A DNA stretch of 64,000 nucleotides from Persicirhabdus sediminis (lineage in GTDB: Bacteria; Verrucomicrobiota; Verrucomicrobiia; Verrucomicrobiales; Akkermansiaceae): contig NZ_JAENIM010000039.1 in assembly GCF_016595495.1 (NCBI RefSeq), positions 478,659-542,658 of the forward strand, in the 5' to 3' direction. Made by a program: the position numbers and the translations under genes. Under the pieces are notes generated by a model. That model was given only the letters and a program-made list of their open reading frames with translations. It did not search any database and had not been told where the DNA came from. Below, piece by piece: positions 58,828 to 64,000 of the stretch (the stretch's first letter is position 1; the number at the start of each line of letters is the position of its first letter).

Positions 58828-59640
58828 ATGAAGACCACAAAACTTATCGCAACATTCTCACTCGCGGCAGCAGCAACAGCACTGGCTGGAAGTGACTCGC
58901 TCATCATCGCGCCAGAAGTTAAAGAGCTGCGTCCGCTGGCGGCAGATCGTCCAGATGCTACCGAAACACCAATCACCGTAGACAAAGGTCATTTTCAGGT
59001 AGAATCAACCGTGCTTGGTTACGCCCGTGATAAACGCGACGGCGTGACTACTGAGCTATGGACATTTGCCGAAACCAACTTGAAATATGGTGTGACTGAC
59101 AATCTCGACATTTCACTGCTATTGGCGCCATACAGTTACGAGCGAATCTCTGGAGGTGGTGAGGTCGAGCGCAACAAAGGCTTTGGCGACATCGTCTTCG
59201 GCGCCAAATACAACCTTTGGGGCAACGACAGCGGCCAATCAGCTATGGCTTTGATGCCATATCTAAAGGTGCCAACAGGCACTGCGCTGAGCAATGACGA
59301 GTTTGAAGGCGGCTTGATTCTGCCATTTGCTTTTGAAGTCAATGATCGCTTCGATATCGGCCTGCAAGCTGAGTTTGCCTCTGTGTGGAATGACGAAAGC
59401 GGCGAGCGTGAGTTTGAATTTGCTCACACTGCTGTGGTGGGAATCGCGCTGACAGAAAAATGGGGCACTTACATCGAGTACCTTGGCGTTGCTGGTGAAG
59501 ATGATTACGAGGCTTACGGCAGCTTTGGTTTCACCTACGATGTAAATTCCAGATTCAGCCTGGATGCCGGCGCATTGATTGGTCTCAACGATGCAGCTGA
59601 AGATTTGGCTACATTTACAGGTTTTGCGGTCAAATTTTAG
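58828..59640 (+). CDS. Outer-membrane barrel protein (Phenol_MetA_deg-like)
   Basis: A 270-aa protein with a Sec signal (KTTKLIATFSLAAAATALAGS) and a beta-barrel pattern ending in ATFTGFAVKF, a C-terminal Phe as in outer-membrane proteins. RPLAADRPDATETPITVDKGHFQVES, LKYGVTDNLDISLLLAPYSYE, GFGDIVFGAKYNLWG and ALMPYLKVPTGT match the MetA-pathway of phenol degradation family. Despite that name, members are outer-membrane barrels with no proven role in phenol breakdown. Its place inside the operon (41 bp after troA, 46 bp before troB) suggests it lets metal through the outer membrane; this is inference. Confidence 0.82.
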   Translation: MKTTKLIATFSLAAAATALAGSDSLIIAPEVKELRPLAADRPDATETPITVDKGHFQVESTVLGYARDKRDGVTTELWTFAETNLKYGVTDNLDISLLLAPYSYERISGGGEVERNKGFGDIVFGAKYNLWGNDSGQSAMALMPYLKVPTGTALSNDEFEGGLILPFAFEVNDRFDIGLQAEFASVWNDESGEREFEFAHTAVVGIALTEKWGTYIEYLGVAGEDDYEAYGSFGFTYDVNSRFSLDAGALIGLNDAAEDLATFTGFAVKF

Positions 59641-59686
59641 TCATCCATACATAGCCAGTTCACCCATAGCATAGTAATTTATTCTC

Positions 59687-60457
59687 ATGAGCAAAGTCGA
59701 TCACCCACCAGCGCTGGAAATCCATGACCTCAGCGTGACCTATCATAAAAAGCCGGTTCTTTACGGCGTAGATGTAGAAATCCCGCAAGGGAGTCTGGTT
59801 GGGGTGATCGGCCCAAATGGGGCTGGCAAATCAACCTTGATCAAATCCGTCATGGGCGTGATTCCTTCCTCCGGCGGGTGGGTGAAAGTTTTTGGCAAGC
59901 CGCTCAAAGATAGTTTGCACCGCGTCGGCTACGTGCCGCAGCGCGAAAGTGTCGATTGGGATTTCCCAGTCACTGTGATGGATGTCGCGCTGATGGGGAC
60001 CTACGGCAAGCTTGGGTTGTTCCGTCGACCAGGAAAAGCTGAGCGAAAAATTGCCTCCGAGGCATTAGAAAAAGTAGGCATGCTTAGTTATGCCAACCGT
60101 CAGATTGGTAACCTCAGCGGTGGCCAGCAACAACGAGTTTTCCTCGCGCGGGCGCTGGCTCAAGATAGCGACCTGTATTTCATGGATGAGCCATTTGTGG
60201 GTGTGGATGCGGCTACCGAAGCTGCCATCGTCACCTTGCTCAAAGACATGCGCGAGCGCAATAAAACCGTGCTGGTTGTGCACCACGACCTGCAGTCCGC
60301 GCGCGATTATTTCGACCGCTTGATTTTGCTAAATATGCGGGTGGTAGCTGAAGGGCCAACACCTGAAGTATTTACCCCTGAGCTGCTGCACAAAACCTAC
60401 GGTGGTCGCCTGACTATCCTTAGTGAGATTGCTGATCGTACCGCCAAAATGTCATGA
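59687..60457 (+). CDS. troB: Metal ABC transporter ATP-binding protein
   Basis: A 256-aa ABC ATPase of the TroB/ZnuC type. VIGPNGAGKSTLIKSVMGVI (Walker A), VPQRESVDWDFPVTVMDVALMG (Q-loop and family-specific segment), NLSGGQQQRVFLARALAQDSDLYFMDEPFVGVDAATE (signature, Walker B, D-loop) and VLVVHHDLQSARDYFD (H-loop) are all present. It powers import through the two permeases. Its stop overlaps the next start by four bases (ATGA), so translation is coupled. Confidence 0.95.
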   Translation: MSKVDHPPALEIHDLSVTYHKKPVLYGVDVEIPQGSLVGVIGPNGAGKSTLIKSVMGVIPSSGGWVKVFGKPLKDSLHRVGYVPQRESVDWDFPVTVMDVALMGTYGKLGLFRRPGKAERKIASEALEKVGMLSYANRQIGNLSGGQQQRVFLARALAQDSDLYFMDEPFVGVDAATEAAIVTLLKDMRERNKTVLVVHHDLQSARDYFDRLILLNMRVVAEGPTPEVFTPELLHKTYGGRLTILSEIADRTAKMS

Positions 60458-61863
60458 TGCACCTGCTGAATATGGAAATTTTCCAGCTGGCGCAGATTTT
60501 CCAGCTGGCAACCACATTGGCTAGCGGGCTGGCTGAATTGATGCCCAGCTCGGGCACCGGCAAAGCCATTCTCGCCTCCATCTTACTTGGCGCTAGCTGC
60601 GGCATGTTAGGGTGTTTTGTCGTCGTGCGCCGTATGGCGCTGATGGGCGATGCCGTGAGTCACGCGGTGCTACCAGGTGTCGTTGCTGGTTTGGTGTGGA
60701 GCGTAGACCGCAATCCATTTGTAATTTTCACGCTGGCGTCAATTTCCGGCATCCTCGGCGCAGGTGTTGTGCAGATGTTGATGAAAACGACCCGGCTGAA
60801 ATCTGATGCCGCGCTTGGCATTGTGCTGGCGGTATTTTTTGCCGCTGGTGTCGTCTGGCAGTCGAAAGAAAAAAGTGCCACAGCGGGGGTTTTGCATTTC
60901 CTCTACGGCAATGCTTCATCCATCGACCAAAACGACTTGCTGATGATGCTGGTCACTTCCGTGCTTATTGCCGTAGTTGTCTGGCTGCTATTGCGCCCAC
61001 TTTTGGTGGTGAGCTTTGATGCTGCCTACGCGATGAGCCTCGGCTATCCGGTGAAATTTCTTAATGCACTCTTTTACACGCTGCTGTCATTCTCAGTAGT
61101 GGTAGCTCTACAGGCGGTTGGAGTGATTTTGGTTTCGGCGATGTTGATCACACCGGCGGCCACCGCTTACCTGCTGACTGATCGCTTCAAGCCGATGTTA
61201 TTGTGGTCGATGACCTTTGGCATCTTGTCCGGTCTAGCTGGCTGCTGGGTATCGATGTCGTACAATAAGATGTCGACGGGCTCAGTGATTGCGCTTGCTG
61301 CAACGGCATTTTTTGCCCTGTTTTATTTTGTCGCCCCGCGCCACGGGATATTGGTGAAATACATCCGCGTGGCAAAACGCAAAAGCCGCACGCACCGCGA
61401 GAACCTGCTCAAAGAAATCTACAGCATTCTCGAGCGCAAAGAATTTGCCCGCGAGAGTGTGAGTCTGAAAAGCCTTTCTGAGCGTCGCCGCCAAACATTA
61501 GAGGCGACACAAAAAGATGCGCTCATCCTGCAGAAATACGCGCTGGCTGATTATTCTGAAGAAAACCGTAGCCTCCAGCTGAGCGAAAAAGGCTGGCGTC
61601 GGGCGATGGAGATTGTGCGCAATCACCGCTTGTGGGAGCTCTATCTGACTCGCCAGGCTGATTACGCCGAAGATCACGTGCATGATGATGCGGAGAAAAT
61701 CGAGCACGTGCTCGGTGCCGAAATCGTCGAGATGCTTGAGCGCGACCTCGATTTCCCTGAAGTCGACCCGCATGGCAAACCAATCCCGCGCCCACAAAGC
61801 GAGGTGGTTTTTGTTGAACCTAAAAAACGCGCCAGCCAGCTGGTAAACCCAAACAAGAATTAA
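60454..61863 (+). CDS. troC: Metal ABC transporter permease fused to a DtxR/MntR-like domain
   Basis: A 469-aa protein. Residues 20-300 are a cluster A-I permease (MLGCFVVVRRMALMGDAVSHAVLPGVVAG, RLKSDAALGIVLAVFFAAGVV, QAVGVILVSAMLITPAATAYLL). After VKYIRVAKRKSRTHRENL a cytoplasmic part begins that resembles an iron/manganese-dependent repressor: a winged-helix-like stretch (ENLLKEIYSILER...LQKYALADYSEENRSLQLSEKGWRRAMEIVRNHRLWELYL), then DHVHDDAEKIEHVLGAEIVEMLERDLDFPEVDPHGKPIP with the His, Glu and Glu-His of the MntR metal site. Such fusions occur in other phyla. Whether the tail binds DNA or only senses metal is open. Usual permease length is about 290. Confidence 0.9.
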   Translation: MMHLLNMEIFQLAQIFQLATTLASGLAELMPSSGTGKAILASILLGASCGMLGCFVVVRRMALMGDAVSHAVLPGVVAGLVWSVDRNPFVIFTLASISGILGAGVVQMLMKTTRLKSDAALGIVLAVFFAAGVVWQSKEKSATAGVLHFLYGNASSIDQNDLLMMLVTSVLIAVVVWLLLRPLLVVSFDAAYAMSLGYPVKFLNALFYTLLSFSVVVALQAVGVILVSAMLITPAATAYLLTDRFKPMLLWSMTFGILSGLAGCWVSMSYNKMSTGSVIALAATAFFALFYFVAPRHGILVKYIRVAKRKSRTHRENLLKEIYSILERKEFARESVSLKSLSERRRQTLEATQKDALILQKYALADYSEENRSLQLSEKGWRRAMEIVRNHRLWELYLTRQADYAEDHVHDDAEKIEHVLGAEIVEMLERDLDFPEVDPHGKPIPRPQSEVVFVEPKKRASQLVNPNKN

Positions 61864-61870
61864 TTCAGTC

Positions 61871-62806
61871 ATGTACTCACTCACATTACCTTGGGAAGCG
61901 CTGGGAATTTCAGCGGTTTGGCTGGTGCTGATGGCCTTTATGGTAGCGCTGCCATGTTCGCAGGTGGGATCATTTTTGATCCTGCGTCGCATGTCCTTGG
62001 TCGGCGATGCGATCAGCCACAGCGTGCTGCCGGGCATCGTTATTGCCTTTCTATTTACCGGCGATCTCTCGTCGCCGTGGTTAATCATCGGTGCTGGCAT
62101 AGCTGGGCTCTTGGTGACCATTTTCATCGAAATGATCCACGTCGGCACGCGGGTGAAATCTGATGCCGCCACCGGCATTGCTTTCACTGCCTTGTTTGCG
62201 CTGGGGGTTTTGCTCATGCAGCTGTACGGCGGGTCAAAAGTCGACCTCGACCCTGACTGCGTGCTCTACGGTCAGCTAGATCACATTCTCGAATACGAAG
62301 CTGTTTCCATTGCTGGGCTGGATGTGCCGCGCCCGCTGGTCACCATGACCGCGGTGGCATTCTTCACGCTCACCACCATGTTTGTATTCTACCGCGTGCT
62401 TGTGCTCAGCACCTTTGACGCTGGGCTCGCCGCCTCCTACGGTTACAAACCCGTGATGGTGCATTACGGCATGATGTTTGTGCTCTCTATCGTCGTGGTG
62501 GCTGCTTTCCAGTCGGTTGGCGCCATCTTGGTGATTGCCTTGCTGATTTTGCCGGGAGCTTTCGCATACATGTGCACGCATAAGCTGCCGGTGATGTTAT
62601 CATTGGCGGCTGGCCACGCGTTGTTATCCGCGGTGTTAGGCCTGTACATCTACGCGTGGTTCGACTGCAACCTAGCTGGAGCCGTTGTGTTAGCTGGTGC
62701 TGCGCTGCTAGTTCTAGCGTGGTTATTTGGTCCAGTTGACGGTCAGCTGTGGAAATGGAAGCGCTCGCTGGGTGAGGTTGAGAAGCCAGATGATTTAATT
62801 CTCTAG
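61871..62806 (+). CDS. troD: Metal ABC transporter permease
   Basis: A 311-aa second permease of the transporter. It has the same core as the preceding one (FLILRRMSLVGDAISHSVLPGIVIAF, VKSDAATGIAFTALFALGVLLM, FQSVGAILVIALLILPGAFAYMC) without the regulator domain. It starts 8 bp after the upstream stop, so the pair likely forms a heterodimeric channel. Two permeases in the order C then D agree with the tro gene order in spirochaetes. It is the last gene before purH. Confidence 0.94.
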   Translation: MYSLTLPWEALGISAVWLVLMAFMVALPCSQVGSFLILRRMSLVGDAISHSVLPGIVIAFLFTGDLSSPWLIIGAGIAGLLVTIFIEMIHVGTRVKSDAATGIAFTALFALGVLLMQLYGGSKVDLDPDCVLYGQLDHILEYEAVSIAGLDVPRPLVTMTAVAFFTLTTMFVFYRVLVLSTFDAGLAASYGYKPVMVHYGMMFVLSIVVVAAFQSVGAILVIALLILPGAFAYMCTHKLPVMLSLAAGHALLSAVLGLYIYAWFDCNLAGAVVLAGAALLVLAWLFGPVDGQLWKWKRSLGEVEKPDDLIL

Positions 62807-62847
62807 ATATTCCGCTTGTATCGGTGCGGTGGTGAGGGTACGGAACT

Positions 62848-62872
62848 TGTCCCATTAATTACCACTGGGACA
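62848..62872. promoter_or_regulatory. Inverted repeat TGTCCCA...TGGGACA before purH
   Basis: Perfect 7-bp arms with 11-nt loop, ending 13 bp before the purH ATG. It may be an operator or an mRNA hairpin near the ribosome binding region; no purine riboswitch-like core is visible. Confidence 0.35.
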
Positions 62873-62885
62873 CACAATTTCCATT

Positions 62886-64000
62886 ATGGCTATTCAACGA
62901 GCACTTCTCTCTGTATCTGACAAATCGGGATTGATCGATTTCGCCAAGGGCCTCAACGACCACGGCGTTGAGCTTCTTTCCACAGGTGGCACTGCCAAAG
63001 CACTGCGCGAGGCTGGACTTCCTGTTATCGATGTTTCTGAGTTCACAGGCGCCCCCGAGCTTTTCGACGGCCGCGTCAAAACTCTCCACCCAAAAGTTCA
63101 CGGTGGTCTACTACACCGCCGCGACGACGAAACTCACCTCGAGCAAGCCAAAGCGAATGATATCCCGCCAATCGACTTGGTTGTGGTGAATCTTTACCCG
63201 TTTGAGGAAACAATCGCTCGCCCAGACGTGACTCTGGAAGAGGCTATCGAAAACATCGACATCGGCGGTCCATCAATGCTGCGCTCAGCGGCTAAAAACT
63301 ACAAGTCAGTGACTGTAGTGACTGATCCAGCTGATTACGTCAACGTGCTCAACGAAATGAACGAGCACGATGGTGATACTTCATTCAAACTGCGTGAGCA
63401 GCTTGCGGTGAAAGTATTCCTGCGCACATCTCAGTACGACGGCCACATCACTAACTACCTTTCTCAGGCAGCTGAGGGCACTCGCTCTGGCCTGTCAATC
63501 ACACTGCCGCTCGAGCGCGAACTGCGTTACGGCGACAACCCGCACCAGAAGGCGACTCTCTACGGCACATTCTCTGAGTGTTTCACTCAGCTGCAAGGCA
63601 AAGAGCTCAGCTACACCAACGTGCTCGACATCGAAGCTGCGTCAGAGGTGATCAGCGACTTCATCCGCCCAACCGTAGCTATCTTCAAGCACTCCAACCC
63701 ATGTGGTGTTGGTCAGCACGACGATGACCTGCGTGAAGCATGGCAGCTGGCATTTGAAACCGATACACAAGCACCATTTGGTGGCGTGATCGTTATGAAC
63801 CGCCCGCTTACAGAAAGCCTAGCTCGTGTGATTTCTACTATCTTCACTGACGTGATCATCGCGCCAGATTACGAGCCAGAAGCTCGTGCTATTCTACAGA
63901 AGAAGAAAAACCTTCGCCTCATCAAGCTCAACAAAGACGCTTGGGATATCTGCCGCAAGACACCTGTCGTGCGTTCAGCTCCAGGTGGCCTGATGGTGAT
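62886..64000 (+). CDS. purH: Bifunctional AICAR transformylase / IMP cyclohydrolase (partial)
   Basis: Catalyses the last two steps of purine synthesis, formylation of AICAR and closure to IMP. The 371 visible codons open with ALLSVSDKSGLIDFAKGLNDHGVELLSTGGTAKAL (MGS-like cyclohydrolase domain), DGRVKTLHPKVHGGLLHRRDD, and IDIGGPSMLRSAAKNYKSVTVVTDP, then LRYGDNPHQKATLYG and FKHSNPCGVGQHDD (AICAR transformylase, with the K-H-S-N-P-C motif). The gene leaves the window on the right; about 140 further residues are expected. Start ATG at 62886. Confidence 0.96.
   Translation, partial: MAIQRALLSVSDKSGLIDFAKGLNDHGVELLSTGGTAKALREAGLPVIDVSEFTGAPELFDGRVKTLHPKVHGGLLHRRDDETHLEQAKANDIPPIDLVVVNLYPFEETIARPDVTLEEAIENIDIGGPSMLRSAAKNYKSVTVVTDPADYVNVLNEMNEHDGDTSFKLREQLAVKVFLRTSQYDGHITNYLSQAAEGTRSGLSITLPLERELRYGDNPHQKATLYGTFSECFTQLQGKELSYTNVLDIEAASEVISDFIRPTVAIFKHSNPCGVGQHDDDLREAWQLAFETDTQAPFGGVIVMNRPLTESLARVISTIFTDVIIAPDYEPEARAILQKKKNLRLIKLNKDAWDICRKTPVVRSAPGGLMV

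Noticed and set aside
61498-62217. 239-aa minus-strand open frame
   Set aside because: It lies wholly opposite the two metal permease genes and mirrors their codon pattern.
1-64000. tRNA, rRNA or known riboswitch
   Set aside because: Scanned intergenic regions by eye for T-loop motifs and riboswitch cores and saw none; a covariance search could still find one.

Overview
The window looks like a bacterial chromosome segment of roughly 50% G+C from the PVC group, most likely Verrucomicrobia (inference from gene content). The pointers are three secreted formylglycine-type sulfatases, a PEP-CTERM protein, a secreted protein ending in an SHD1-like domain, a Cys-rich type of ferrochelatase, a eukaryotic-type HisA, and many Sec or lipoprotein signals. 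I saw no rRNA, tRNA, CRISPR array, integrase or transposase. Most of the window is housekeeping DNA with small accessory patches.

Layout: 0-5 kb holds a CAP-domain fragment, rnhB, pyrD, an HTH regulator, an AI-2E family permease and lipB. 5-12 kb holds a GPH-type sugar symporter with an odd soluble insert, a UvrD/PcrA helicase and a large sulfatase. 12-20 kb holds a Cys/Lys-rich secreted peptide, a DUF3127 protein, a stand-alone M41 peptidase, acnB, a small c-type cytochrome lipoprotein, hemH and purB. 20-27 kb holds a PEP-CTERM protein, the pyrR-pyrB-pyrC operon (a small membrane protein sits between pyrR and pyrB) and two more sulfatases. 28-32 kb is a tightly joined pair of unlike SF1 helicases, one with an N-terminal NERD-like domain that seems to have lost its nuclease residues. 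32-35 kb holds a degenerate RNase III-like protein, a Dabb protein, gltS and hisA. 35.1-38.5 kb is an accessory patch: a 42-bp tandem repeat, three copies of a two-hairpin REP-like element and four unrecognised genes.

38.5-52 kb holds lnt, a phosphohexomutase, an rRNA-type methyltransferase, a DEDDy exonuclease, a three-gene ATP-grasp / 7TM-transglutaminase-like / retropepsin-like cluster, gatC-gatA, a bactofilin, a GNAT enzyme and serA. 52.3-55.2 kb contains the most striking find: a secreted thioredoxin-like gene whose first active-site cysteine codon is an in-frame TGA (TGA-Gly-Pro-Cys), followed at the right distance by a stem-loop fitting the bacterial SECIS pattern. It is a candidate selenoprotein fused to an SHD1-like domain. 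Beside it are an L,D-transpeptidase lipoprotein and two thioredoxin-fold proteins without cysteines that share a C-terminal tail. 55.5-57.7 kb is lemA, a DUF3137 gene and a small membrane-anchored protein. 57.8-62.8 kb is a TroABCD-like Mn/Zn ABC transporter operon with an outer-membrane-barrel gene inside it and a permease carrying a DtxR/MntR-like domain, preceded by a 24-bp palindrome resembling an MntR box. purH runs off the right edge.

Across the window the palindromic octamer CCAGCTGG is far over-represented (at least 25 copies seen by eye, about one expected). In two places inverted pairs of it form terminator-like hairpins, as DNA uptake sequences do in Neisseria and Pasteurellaceae.
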